NCBI GenBank assembly: GCA_022614695.1
Contig: JAKEIC010000293.1
Span: forward strand, 1-40,424
Direction: 5' to 3'
DNA from: Planctomycetales bacterium
Lineage (GTDB): Bacteria; Planctomycetota; JAKEIC01
DNA: 40,424 bases
Position numbers and translations under genes: made by a program. The notes beneath the pieces are model-generated. The model saw only the letters and a program-made list of their open reading frames with translations. It made no database searches and was not told where the DNA came from. Of this stretch, positions 9,744-17,434 are shown in pieces (positions within the stretch are counted from its first letter, which is position 1; every line of letters starts with the position of its first letter).

Positions 9744-10942
9744 GGCGACACCCGCCCCTGGACGACGAGGGAGGCGTCGAGCCCCCCGAACCCGAACGCG
9801 TTGCAGAGGATCGGCCCCCCGTGGAAGGCCCGGAACGCTCCCCGCGGGAGATCCAGACCTTCGCAAGCCGGATCGGGTTCCTCCAGCCCGAGCGTCGGGG
9901 GGAGGATCCCCTCAGCACTCGCGCACAGCGCGAGTGCTAGTTCCACCGCTCCCGCGCCGCCGAGCGTGTGCCCCACGAGCGGCTTCAGGCCGACCACCGG
10001 GACGTGTCCCGCCGCGTCGCCGAGCGCCGCCCGGAGGGCCGTGGCCTCCATCCGGTCGTTCGGGACCGTGGCGGTGGCGTGCGCCTTCACCCAGGCGAGG
10101 TCCCCCGGGGCGACGTCGGCGTCGGCGAGCGCCGCTCGCATCGCCCGGGCCGCCCCGGCGCCCGACGGGTCCGGCTGCGTCAGGTGGTGCGCGTCGGAGG
10201 CGGCGCCGTAGCCCAGGACCCGGCCGAGGACCCGCGCCCCGCGCGCGCGGGCGGCCGCCTCGTCCTCGAGGACGAGGAGCGCGGCCCCCTCCCCGAGCGA
10301 GAGCCCGCGCCGCCGGCGGTCGAAGGGCCGGCAGGGCTCCGGCGAGACCGCCTGGAGCGACGAGAAGCCGGCGACGACGAACGCGCAGAGGGGGTCGTAT
10401 CCCCCCGCGAGGGCCCACGGGACGGCGCCCGTTCGCACGGCCCGGAACGCGAGCCCGATCGCCGTAGCCCCCGACGCGCACGCGTCCGCGACGGCCGTCG
10501 CCGGTCCCGGGAGACCGAGCTTCTCCGCCGCACGCGCGACCTGGTCGCCGGGCAGGTAGTCCCGGAGCCGGGCCCGCGCCACGGGCCGTCCCTCCCGCGC
10601 AGCGCGGTAGAGGGCCGTCCCCGTCTCCATCCCGCCGAGGGTCGTCCCGACGATCACCCGGCCCGGCGGGAGCGCTCGCGGCTCGAGCCCGGACGACGCG
10701 ACCGCCTCGCGCGCGGCGATCTCGAGGAGCGCCCTCCCACGGTCCGGGGCGCGCTGGCGCCCGGTCCGCGCCGGGAGGGTCCCGTCCGGCACGACCCCGA
10801 GCGGGACGGGGGCCGCCAGGGGCAGGTCGAGTGCCGCGGCCGTCCGGAGCCCCGACCGTCCCTCCCGGAGCGCCGCCCGAGTCGCCGCGACGCCCGCGGC
10901 GAGCGCGGAGACGATCCCAAGTCCCGTGATCGCGACGGGCAC
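9740..10942 (-). CDS. Beta-ketoacyl-ACP synthase (FabF/KS-alpha type)
   Basis: This 400-residue condensing enzyme would perform decarboxylative Claisen condensation of malonyl-ACP with an acyl chain. The catalytic set is intact: Cys155 in DACASG, His288 in KAHATATVPND, and Lys320/His325 in LKPLVGHTLGGAG. I place the start at the GTG at 10940-10942 (MPVAITGLGIVSAL), where the family normally begins. The preceding in-frame codons derive from the fold-back element. A TATGAT hexamer ends 6 nt before this GTG, consistent with a leaderless transcript. Pairing with the dead ketosynthase downstream suggests a specialised lipid or polyketide product rather than housekeeping fatty-acid synthesis, but a housekeeping FabF is not excluded. 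Confidence 0.9.
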   Translation of the reverse strand: MPVAITGLGIVSALAAGVAATRAALREGRSGLRTAAALDLPLAAPVPLGVVPDGTLPARTGRQRAPDRGRALLEIAAREAVASSGLEPRALPPGRVIVGTTLGGMETGTALYRAAREGRPVARARLRDYLPGDQVARAAEKLGLPGPATAVADACASGATAIGLAFRAVRTGAVPWALAGGYDPLCAFVVAGFSSLQAVSPEPCRPFDRRRRGLSLGEGAALLVLEDEAAARARGARVLGRVLGYGAASDAHHLTQPDPSGAGAARAMRAALADADVAPGDLAWVKAHATATVPNDRMEATALRAALGDAAGHVPVVGLKPLVGHTLGGAGAVELALALCASAEGILPPTLGLEEPDPACEGLDLPRGAFRAFHGGPILCNAFGFGGLDASLVVQGRVSP

Positions 10943-10948
10943 GGGGGG

Positions 10949-10954
10949 ATCATA
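10949..10954 (-). promoter_or_regulatory. Putative -10 element (TATGAT) of the ketosynthase genes
   Basis: On the minus strand TATGAT (one mismatch to TATAAT) is followed by six bases and then the GTG start. Transcription would begin at or next to the start codon. It abuts the outer arm of the fold-back element at 10957, so the element occupies the -35 region. Confidence 0.4.
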
Positions 10955-10956
10955 GA

Positions 10957-11120
10957 GCCTGTCAGGAAGTAACTCCCACATCGTCGCGCGGGCGGCGGGG
11001 GGGCATCCGCTTCGTTACGCCTCCGTCGGCGTACCTCTCCGCCGGTACGCCTCGTCGGCGACGCCTCGTGGCTGCACCCCCGGCGCTCCGCGCGACTTGA
11101 GGATTTGCTTCCTGACAGGC
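10957..11120. repeat. Fold-back element, copy 1 (about 164 bp)
   Basis: The outer arms 10957-10969 and 11108-11120 are a perfect 13-bp inverted repeat (GCCTGTCAGGAAG). The core 10982-11097 matches copy 2 (21079-21194, opposite orientation) at 109 of 116 positions. The core ends are complementary (GTCGCGCGG near 10983, CCGCGCGAC near 11096). An internal hairpin sits at 11028-11035 and 11044-11051 (GGCGTACC/GGTACGCC, 8-nt loop). The element fills most of the 203-bp gap between the divergent ketosynthase and regulator genes. No protein or RNA family is recognised. Confidence 0.85.
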
Positions 11121-11129
11121 CCTCAGCGT

Positions 11130-11135
11130 TAGAAT
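11130..11135 (+). promoter_or_regulatory. Putative -10 element (TAGAATCGC motif) of the sigma-54 activator gene
   Basis: TAGAATCGCC lies 10 nt before the GTG start at 11146. A possible -35 (TTGCTT, 11105-11110, 19-nt spacer) lies partly in the outer arm of the fold-back element, so the element may supply promoter sequence. Confidence 0.45.
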
Positions 11136-11145
11136 CGCCCGGGCC

Positions 11146-12543
11146 GTGCCCGAGATCCTCCTCCTCGACGCGGACCGCGACGACCGCGTCTTCCTCGCGA
11201 CGGTGCTCCGCGAGAGCGGGTACACGGTCACGGCGTTCGAGGGGCCGCAGGACGGGCTCCCTCTTCTCCGGGAGCGCCCCGCGTGCGTGGACCTCGTCGT
11301 CGTGGACGTGGACCACGACGTCGAGTCGGGGCTCGAGGCGGTGAAGGCCGTCCGCGCGGGCGCGGCCGAGGTCCCGGTCGTCGCGATGGTCGCCCCGGGG
11401 CACGCCGACGTCGCCCGCCGGGCGCGCGAGGCGGGGGCTGTGGACGTCCTGCCGCGCGACCGGCTCCTCGATCCCGAGCGCCGCGTCACGGCGGAGAGGA
11501 TCCAGGCGATCCTCGCGACTCTCTCCGAGGTGAAGGGGCTCCGGGCCGAGGTCGAGGGGCTCCGACGCCGGGACGCCCTCTTCCGCGAGTTCGTGGGGCG
11601 CCGATACCGGATCGTCGGCGAAAGCTCGGCGTGGAAGCGGGCCCTCGAGGAGGCGCGCCGGCTCGCCTCGGTCCCGCGTCCGGTCCTCATCGTCGGGGAG
11701 CGCGGCACCGGCAAGGAGATGATCGCGGCGACCATGCACTTCGGGGGGCCACGGGCCGAGGGGCCGTTCGTGACGGTCAACTGCGCCGCCTTCCAGGGGA
11801 CCCTCCTCGAGGCGGAACTCTTCGGTCACGAGAAGGGGGCCTTCACGGGCGCCGAGAAGCGGAAGGCCGGGCGCTTCGAGCTGGCCGACGGGGGGACGCT
11901 CTTCCTCGACGAGATCGGGAACATGTCGCGGGACTTCCAGGAGAAGATCCTCCGTGTGGTGGAGTACCGCGAGTTCGAGCGCCTGGCGGGGACCGAGAGC
12001 GTGCGCGTGGACGTGCGGGTGATCGCGGGGACGAACGTGGACCTCACGGAGAGGGTCCGGAAGGGGGACTTCCGCGCCGACCTCTACGACCGGCTCGCGT
12101 TCGCCGTGCTGCGGGTCCCCCCGCTCCGCGAGCGCCCCGAGGACATCCCGGCGCTCGTCGCCCACTTCGTCTCGGAGATCTGCCGCGAGGTGCCGTGGCT
12201 GCGGGCGAGGACGTTCTCGGCCGAGGCGCTCGCCCGTCTCCAGGCCCACGCCTGGCCGGGGAACGTGCGGGAGCTGAGGAACGTCGTCGAGAGGCTCGTC
12301 TGCTCGGACGTCGGAGAGGAGATCGCCGCCGCCGACCTCCCCGCGGAGCTCGGGAGCGCCGCCCCGGAGGCCCCCCCCGGCGCCGCCTTCCCCGATCGGG
12401 TGGCGTCGTACGAGCAGGGGCTCCTCCGGGACGCCCTGCGGGCGGCCCGTGGCAGCCAGAAGAAGGCCGCCGATGCGCTCGGCCTCACCTACGACCAGTT
12501 CCGTCACCTGATCCGGAAGTACGGGATCCGGGCGGACGAGTAG
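11146..12543 (+). CDS. Sigma-54-dependent activator, receiver-AAA+-Fis (NtrC/PspF type)
   Basis: This 465-residue cytoplasmic regulator would drive sigma-54 promoters by ATP hydrolysis. Residues 1-120 form a receiver domain with acidic residues 8 and 10 and candidate phospho-Asp54. The usual Thr/Ser after beta-4 reads MVA and the usual Lys of the KP motif is Arg (LPRDRL), so phosphorylation-dependent switching is doubtful. A helical linker (~125-148) leads to the AAA+ domain, with Walker A GERGTGKE (184-191), the sigma-54-contacting loop GAFTGA (231-236), Walker B GTLFLDE (250-256) and arginine fingers near 310-316. The C-terminal Fis-type helix-turn-helix (438-460, QKKAADALGLTYDQFRHLIRK) closely resembles PspF. 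The GTG start at 11146 gives a natural receiver N-terminus. It stands alone here, with no sensor kinase nearby, and its targets are unknown. Confidence 0.93.
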   Translation: MPEILLLDADRDDRVFLATVLRESGYTVTAFEGPQDGLPLLRERPACVDLVVVDVDHDVESGLEAVKAVRAGAAEVPVVAMVAPGHADVARRAREAGAVDVLPRDRLLDPERRVTAERIQAILATLSEVKGLRAEVEGLRRRDALFREFVGRRYRIVGESSAWKRALEEARRLASVPRPVLIVGERGTGKEMIAATMHFGGPRAEGPFVTVNCAAFQGTLLEAELFGHEKGAFTGAEKRKAGRFELADGGTLFLDEIGNMSRDFQEKILRVVEYREFERLAGTESVRVDVRVIAGTNVDLTERVRKGDFRADLYDRLAFAVLRVPPLRERPEDIPALVAHFVSEICREVPWLRARTFSAEALARLQAHAWPGNVRELRNVVERLVCSDVGEEIAAADLPAELGSAAPEAPPGAAFPDRVASYEQGLLRDALRAARGSQKKAADALGLTYDQFRHLIRKYGIRADE

Positions 12544-12572
12544 CCGGCTTGTCCCCTCCGGCGCGGGGCGAC

Positions 12573-12578
12573 TAGAAT
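12573..12578 (+). promoter_or_regulatory. Putative -10 element (TAGAATCGC) of the Hps-RraA gene train
   Basis: TAGAATCGCG begins 22 nt before the ATG at 12595, and GGAGG between them is a ribosome-binding site. TTGTCC at 12549-12554 is a possible -35 with an 18-nt spacer. This is probably the main promoter of the plus-strand train that runs to 19640. Confidence 0.5.
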
Positions 12579-12594
12579 CGCGACGGAGGATCCG

Positions 12595-13887
12595 ATGCCC
12601 GCCGCGAGGCTCCAAGTCGCGCTCGACTTCCTCGAGCTGAAGCGCGCCCTCAAGGTCGCCCGCGAGGCGGTCGAGGGCGGGGCCGACATCGTCGAGGCGG
12701 GGACTCCCCTCGTGAAGAGCGAGGGGCTCGACGCGGTCCGGCGGCTGCGGGCCGAGTTCCCGAGGCTCCCGGTGGTCGCGGACCTGAAGACGATGGACGC
12801 GGGCCGGATGGAGGTCGAGGCGGCCGCCAAGGCCGGGGCGACCTACGCGACCGTCATGGCCGCGGCCTCCGAGGCGACGATCCGCGAGTGCGTCGAGGCG
12901 GGTCGGAACTACGGCTGCCAGATCGCGGTGGACCTGCTCGGCGTGGCCGACTTCGTCGAGGCCGGCCGGCGCGCCGAGTCGCTCGGGGCGGCGGTCCTCA
13001 ACCTACACGTCCCGATTGACGACCAGATGCGCGGGGACGATCCTCTCGAGAGGCTCCGCAAGCTCCGCGACTCGGTCTCGATCCCGATCGCGGCGGCCGG
13101 GGGGATCCACTCCGAGGTGGCCGGCGAGGTCGTGAAGTCCGGGGCCGACATCGTGGTCGTGGGCGGGGCCATCACCAAGTCCGCCGACGCCCGCGGGGCG
13201 GCCGCCGCGATCAAGAAGGCCATGCAGACGGGGGAGGCGGTCCGGACCGACCTCTACAAACGCGCCTCGGCGATCGCCGAGATCCGACGGATCCTGACGA
13301 CGGTCTCCACGCCGAACCTCTCGGACGCCCTGCACCGCGCGCCGAGCCTCCGGGAGCTGCGTCCCGTCGTCCCCGGAGCGCGCCTCGCGGGCCCGGCGGT
13401 CACGGTCCGTACCTACCCGGGCGACTGGGCCAAGCCCGTCGAGGCGATCGAGGCGGCGAACGAGGGAGACGTGATCGTGGTGGACGCGGGCGGCGTCCCG
13501 CCGGCCGTCTGGGGGGAGCTGGCGACCGAGTCGGCCGTGCAGCGGAAGCTCGGAGGCATCGTCGTGGACGGGGCCGTCCGCGACGTCCCCGAGATCCGGG
13601 CGCTCAGGTTCCCGACCTTCGCGCGCCACATCGTCCCCGAGGCGGGCGAGCCGAAGGGCTTCGGCGAGATCGGCGTCCCGATCCGGGTCGCCGGGCAGCG
13701 GGTCGAGCCGGGCGACTGGCTGGTCGGGGACGACAACGGGGTGCTCGTCCTGCCGCGCGCCCAGCTCGTCGAGTACGGGAACCGGGCCATGAACGTCCTC
13801 GAGTACGAGAACCGGCTGCGCGGGGAGATCCGCGCGGCGAGCACGCTCTCGGAGGTGATGGAACTCCTCCGCTGGGAGAAGAAATGA
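12595..13887 (+). CDS. Fused 3-hexulose-6-phosphate synthase-like / RraA-like aldolase
   Basis: The 430-residue protein joins two enzymes. Residues 1-215 are an OMP-decarboxylase-superfamily barrel of the hexulose-6-phosphate synthase type, with VALDF at the first strand, the metal/phosphate-chemistry motif ADLKTMD (Asp63, Lys65, Asp68) and a phosphate-binding end at AAAGGIHSE and VVVGGAIT. Hps condenses formaldehyde with ribulose 5-phosphate or runs the reverse reaction. Residues 225-425 are an RraA/HMG-aldolase-type domain with GELAT (307-311) and VDGAVRD (Asp325, Arg329, Asp330), the class II aldolase/oxaloacetate decarboxylase signature. Similar fusions are known mainly in archaea, where the second domain's role is unclear. 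No phosphohexulose isomerase is visible, so formaldehyde fixation versus ribulose-5-phosphate supply cannot be decided. The start has GGAGG upstream. The stop overlaps the next ATG (ATGA). Confidence 0.9.
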   Translation: MPAARLQVALDFLELKRALKVAREAVEGGADIVEAGTPLVKSEGLDAVRRLRAEFPRLPVVADLKTMDAGRMEVEAAAKAGATYATVMAAASEATIRECVEAGRNYGCQIAVDLLGVADFVEAGRRAESLGAAVLNLHVPIDDQMRGDDPLERLRKLRDSVSIPIAAAGGIHSEVAGEVVKSGADIVVVGGAITKSADARGAAAAIKKAMQTGEAVRTDLYKRASAIAEIRRILTTVSTPNLSDALHRAPSLRELRPVVPGARLAGPAVTVRTYPGDWAKPVEAIEAANEGDVIVVDAGGVPPAVWGELATESAVQRKLGGIVVDGAVRDVPEIRALRFPTFARHIVPEAGEPKGFGEIGVPIRVAGQRVEPGDWLVGDDNGVLVLPRAQLVEYGNRAMNVLEYENRLRGEIRAASTLSEVMELLRWEKK

Positions 13888-14555
13888 ACCTCGTCGGCCT
13901 GGACCTGGGCGGACGGACCAAGGGGAGCACCGGGATCGCCGTCGTGAACTCGCGGACCCGGGAGGTGCAGGTGTTCCAGGACCGCGAGCTCCCGGGGGCT
14001 CGCGACGACCATGCGGACGCGGACCAGGTCCTCCTCGACTTCCTCCTCGGGTGCAAGCCGGAGAAGATCGCGGTGGATGCGCCGCTCACGCTCCCGGCCG
14101 GGATCGTGGAGCGACGGCCGGCGACGGGGCCGGTCGAGTACCTGTTCCGCTCGTGCGACCGCACTCTCGGTGGGCTCGCGACTCTCTCGTCGCAGCTCGC
14201 TCCCATCGCGGCGCGCGCCATCGCCCTCAAGCGCCGACTCGAGGCGCGCCGCATCCACGTGGTCGAGGTCTACCCGAGGGCGAGCCTCCTTCGCTTCGGG
14301 ATCGAGGCGGGGTTCCTGCGGGGCAAGCGCTCCTACCACCGGAACGTGGGGGCCGTCCGGAGCATCTGGCGGCTCCTCGACGTCGAGGCGACCTTCAAGC
14401 TCACGCGCGGGAAGGTGGAGACCGCGGACGCCCTCGACGCGGTGGTGGCGGCGCTCACCGTCGCGGCTCCCCCCGAGGACGTCGAGTGGGTGGGCGACAA
14501 GGCGGAAGGCCAGATCCTGGTGCCGGTGTGGAGGCGCCGCTTCTGGAGCCCGTAG
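13884..14555 (+). CDS. DUF429 family protein (predicted RNase H-like nuclease fold)
   Basis: 223 residues. The N-terminus VGLDLGGRTKGSTGIAVV and the internal IAVDAPLTLP match the DUF429 family, which has an RNase H-like fold with conserved acidic residues. HVVEVYPRASLLRFG and the C-terminal ETADALDAVVAALT complete the family pattern. The biochemical function is not established. It is coupled by a 4-bp ATGA overlap to the Hps-RraA gene and overlaps the following membrane-protein gene by 28 bp. Confidence 0.85.
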   Translation: MNLVGLDLGGRTKGSTGIAVVNSRTREVQVFQDRELPGARDDHADADQVLLDFLLGCKPEKIAVDAPLTLPAGIVERRPATGPVEYLFRSCDRTLGGLATLSSQLAPIAARAIALKRRLEARRIHVVEVYPRASLLRFGIEAGFLRGKRSYHRNVGAVRSIWRLLDVEATFKLTRGKVETADALDAVVAALTVAAPPEDVEWVGDKAEGQILVPVWRRRFWSP

Positions 14556-15214
14556 CCCCCGCTGCGCCGGAGGCCCCGCGCTGGAGCCGGCTCGCGTGGT
14601 TTGCGCTCGGGCTGGCCGCGGTCCCGACCTGCGTCGGCCAGGGCCTCGCCCTCGTCCTCGCCCCCATGGCCTTGGTGGAGATCCGCGTGAGCCGCGGGCG
14701 CGAGAAGGGCCGGCTCGTCGCGCTCGCGGCGCTCGGGGCCGCCGCGGCGTGGCTCGTCTTCTTCGGGTCGCTCGCCGCCGGCCTTGTCCGGGAGTGGGAG
14801 CGCGAGGAGGCCCAGGCGGCGGAGGCCGAGCCGCGCTGCGCGGAGCGGCTGAAGCGGATCGGAGAGGCGCTCCGCCAGGCGCGCCTTGCCCGCGCCCCCG
14901 GGGACTACGCCGAGCCGTCGCTCCCCGAGCTCGTGGAGCGAGGGTTCCTCGCGGACCCGGCCGACCTCCGCTGCCCCGCGGACACCCGCGCGGACGCCGA
15001 CCGAGGCAATTCCTCGTACCGTCTCGCCGATGCGTCCCGGCGCCGTCCCGGCCTCGGGGCCCAGCGGACCGTTCGCGCCTACGAGGAGTCGGCCCGCCAC
15101 CGTCACGGGCGCCAGGTCGGGGGGAACGTCCTCTTCCTCGACGGGCGTGTCGAGTGGCTCACCCCCCGCGAGCTGGACACGGCCCTCCGGCAACAGGGGT
15201 CGAGGGAGCGCTGA
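14528..15214 (+). CDS. Two-TM membrane protein with C-terminal H-x-DG motif
   Basis: The GTG at 14528-14530 is the latest plausible start giving an N-terminal cytoplasmic stretch before the first membrane span. The longer frame upstream is the shadow of the DUF429 gene. The 228-residue product has two hydrophobic segments (LAWFALGLAAVPTCVGQGLA and LVALAALGAAAAWLVFFGSL), then a charged helix (EWEREEAQAAEAEPRCAERL). A globular end has RHGRQVGGNVLFLDGRVEW. That ending resembles the H-x9-DG motif of prepilin-like DUF1559 proteins abundant in Planctomycetes, though here the His-to-Asp spacing is 11. The two-span part resembles DUF4190-like proteins. Function unknown. Its TGA overlaps the ATG of thiS. 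Confidence 0.7.
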   Translation: MEAPLLEPVAPAAPEAPRWSRLAWFALGLAAVPTCVGQGLALVLAPMALVEIRVSRGREKGRLVALAALGAAAAWLVFFGSLAAGLVREWEREEAQAAEAEPRCAERLKRIGEALRQARLARAPGDYAEPSLPELVERGFLADPADLRCPADTRADADRGNSSYRLADASRRRPGLGAQRTVRAYEESARHRHGRQVGGNVLFLDGRVEWLTPRELDTALRQQGSRER

Positions 15215-15420
15215 TGGCGATCGCGCTCGTCGTGAACGGCGAGGCGCGCGAGGTCCCCGAGGACACCACGGTCGCCGCCCTGGTCGCGCTCCTCGGCCAG
15301 GTCCCGGCCCGCGTGGCCGTCGAGGTGAACCTCGCGGTCGTGCCGCGGGCCGAGCACGCCTCCCGCCGGCTCGCCGCGGGCGACCGGGTCGAGGTGGTGA
15401 CGTTCGTGGGAGGCGGGTAG
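15214..15420 (+). CDS. thiS: Sulfur carrier protein ThiS
   Basis: A 68-residue ubiquitin-like protein, MAIALVVNGEAREVPEDTTV, ending VEVVTFVGGG. The C-terminal Gly-Gly is adenylated by ThiF and converted to a thiocarboxylate that donates sulfur for the thiazole of thiamin. Length and ending fit ThiS; a MoaD-like role is less likely because of the FVGGG ending. The start codon overlaps the previous stop (TGATG). No thiG, thiF or thiH is visible here, so its partners lie elsewhere. Confidence 0.88.
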   Translation: MAIALVVNGEAREVPEDTTVAALVALLGQVPARVAVEVNLAVVPRAEHASRRLAAGDRVEVVTFVGGG

Positions 15421-15433
15421 AGTCGAAGCTCGG

Positions 15434-17434
15434 ATGAGACGGCTCGCGGCCGGGATCGTCCTCGCGGCGGGAGCGGTCGGCCTGGCGGCCTGGGGTGCGC
15501 GGCGGCCCGTCGGCGCGCGCCCCCTGGCGGGCCCGCCCGTCGAGCCCGACGACTGCGTCGAGTGTCATCGCCACGAGGTGGACCTCTGGCGCAGCTCCTG
15601 GCACTCGAAGTCGGTCCGGCCGGCGCGCAAGGACACGGTCTCGATGCCGGTCCCCGGGGTTGCGAAGTTCGGTCCAGACCCCCACCGGCACGCGGTCTTC
15701 GAGCGGGACGGCAGGCTCCTCATGGGCGCCGCCGAGGCGGACGGGACCGTCCGGGACCAGCCGGTGGACTTCGTGATCGGCGGCTGCCGGCTCGAGATGT
15801 ACATCACGCTCCACGGAGCCGACCGTCGCCCGCAGGTCCTCCCGGCGATGTACACCCTGCGCGAGTCGCGGTTCGTGCCCTACTGGAACCTCTACCCGGC
15901 TCGCGAGCCGGACCGCGTCGAGCCCAGTCCGGTCCCCCCCGGGGACCCGATCTTCTACTGGTCCGAACTGCCGCGGACATTCGTCGGGTCCCAGACCCTC
16001 TGCTATCGGTGCCACAGCATACTCACGAAGAAGTCCTACGACCCGGACTCGGGCGTCTACTCGGTGGACTGGGGCCGCACGGACCAGCTCGGGGTCCCCT
16101 GCGCCGCTTGCCACGGCGACTCGGCGGCCCACGTCGCCTCGGCGCGGCGGAAGGACCCCGAGCCCCTGCCCCCGCCGCTCGATCCGGACCCGCGGCCGGG
16201 AGACTGGGTCGCCTCGACCGATGCCTGCGCCCGTTGCCACGTGCAGGGGGACTCGATCTCGCTCGACTACGTCCCGGGGGGGCAGTTCCAGGACCAGTGG
16301 ATGATGTCGGTCCTGGACGAGACCGTGCAGTTCCACACGGACGGGCGGTGGCGCGAGTCGGCCTACACGATGAACGCGCACGCGATGTCCGAGTGCTATC
16401 GGCAGGGCCACATGACCTGCCGCTCCTGCCACGACGTCCACGGGGATGGCGATGTCGAGGGGACGCGTCGGCTCACGTTCGCCGCCTGCAACCGCTGCCA
16501 CCTGACGCAGGCCCGCACCTGCCGGGAACACCCGAGGGCGCGCCCCGGGCCGGCGTCGCACGGGAAGCTCCCCGATTGCCTCTCGTGCCACATGCCCGAG
16601 ATCCCCATCGAGCGGGGCCACGGCCGGGTCGCCGACCACCGGGTCTCGGTCGCCGACCCCGCGCTCACGCGACTCCTCGGGATCCCGAACGCGTGTGCCG
16701 ACTGTCACCGGGACCAGGCGGAGGACGTGCTGTGGGCCGAGGCCGCCCTCGCGCGGTGGGGCGCGAAGGAGAGGCCCTCGCGCCGACGAGCCGTCGTCCT
16801 CGCGCTCGGGATCGAGAAGGACCCGCGTCGGCGCCGCGGGATGTCCTCGGAGGCGATGGGCGCCCTCCTCGGCGCGGCCGGGCTCTCGGGCGAGCCGGAG
16901 CCGGCCGTTGCGGACGCCCTGCGACGGCTCCTCGCGGACCCTCGGACGCCCTGGCCACAGGCCGCCACGGCCGGGCGCCTGCTCGCGAACTTCCCCTCCG
17001 CGGAGACGATCCGGGCGCTCGCGGCGTCCGCGCAGGGGGCGGAGCACGCCGACGTGCGCGCCGGGGCCACGTTCGGCCTCTTCGGCATGATCGCTCCGAG
17101 GCGGGACGTGTCTCCCGACTCCCGGGCCGAGGCGCTCGCCGCGGTCCGGGCCGCCCTCCGGGACCGACGCCGGATCGTCCGGGTCATGGCCGCGGCGGCC
17201 CTCGCATTCTGCGGCGATCCGGAGGATCGCCCGCCCGCGGTCCCGGTGATCGAGGAGGTCGCCAGCGCCATCCCGGACCTCTTCCAGATGAGGTTGGTGC
17301 TCGCCTTCGCCTACGAGCAGATGGGGCGCCTCGAGGAGGCGCGGCGGGAGCACGAGAGGCTGTGCCGGATCCGCCCGCGCGACCCGGAGCCGCAGGCGGC
17401 GAGAGCGGAGTTCGAGAAGAGGCATCCGAGGTGA
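15434..17434 (+). CDS. Octahaem cytochrome c with helical-repeat C-terminus
   Basis: 666 residues with an N-terminal hydrophobic signal or anchor (LAAGIVLAAGAVGLAAW). Eight CxxCH haem-binding motifs start at residues 41, 190, 223, 265, 329, 352, 382 and 421, so the protein is expected to be exported and to carry eight c-type haems. CLSCHMPE and MTCRSCHDVHG resemble the multihaem cytochrome c554/nitrite reductase-like group. Residues ~430-600 are alpha-helical HEAT-like repeats, and 615-660 look like a tetratricopeptide unit (LAFAYEQMGRLEEARREHER). The fusion suggests an electron-transfer protein that docks with partners. The electron donor and acceptor are unknown. Quinone genes follow directly (ubiE by GTGA overlap), fitting a respiratory context. 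A TAGAGT hexamer lies 10 nt upstream, overlapping the thiS stop. Confidence 0.9.
   Translation: MRRLAAGIVLAAGAVGLAAWGARRPVGARPLAGPPVEPDDCVECHRHEVDLWRSSWHSKSVRPARKDTVSMPVPGVAKFGPDPHRHAVFERDGRLLMGAAEADGTVRDQPVDFVIGGCRLEMYITLHGADRRPQVLPAMYTLRESRFVPYWNLYPAREPDRVEPSPVPPGDPIFYWSELPRTFVGSQTLCYRCHSILTKKSYDPDSGVYSVDWGRTDQLGVPCAACHGDSAAHVASARRKDPEPLPPPLDPDPRPGDWVASTDACARCHVQGDSISLDYVPGGQFQDQWMMSVLDETVQFHTDGRWRESAYTMNAHAMSECYRQGHMTCRSCHDVHGDGDVEGTRRLTFAACNRCHLTQARTCREHPRARPGPASHGKLPDCLSCHMPEIPIERGHGRVADHRVSVADPALTRLLGIPNACADCHRDQAEDVLWAEAALARWGAKERPSRRRAVVLALGIEKDPRRRRGMSSEAMGALLGAAGLSGEPEPAVADALRRLLADPRTPWPQAATAGRLLANFPSAETIRALAASAQGAEHADVRAGATFGLFGMIAPRRDVSPDSRAEALAAVRAALRDRRRIVRVMAAAALAFCGDPEDRPPAVPVIEEVASAIPDLFQMRLVLAFAYEQMGRLEEARREHERLCRIRPRDPEPQAARAEFEKRHPR

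Noticed and set aside
10957-11120. Fold-back element as a conventional insertion sequence
   Set aside because: There is no transposase frame, the ends differ between copies, and no target duplication is evident. It could still be a MITE-like remnant.
10654-12615. 653-codon minus-strand frame opposite the sigma-54 activator
   Set aside because: The plus-strand AAA+ motifs are unambiguous, and the antisense translation has no recognised domain.
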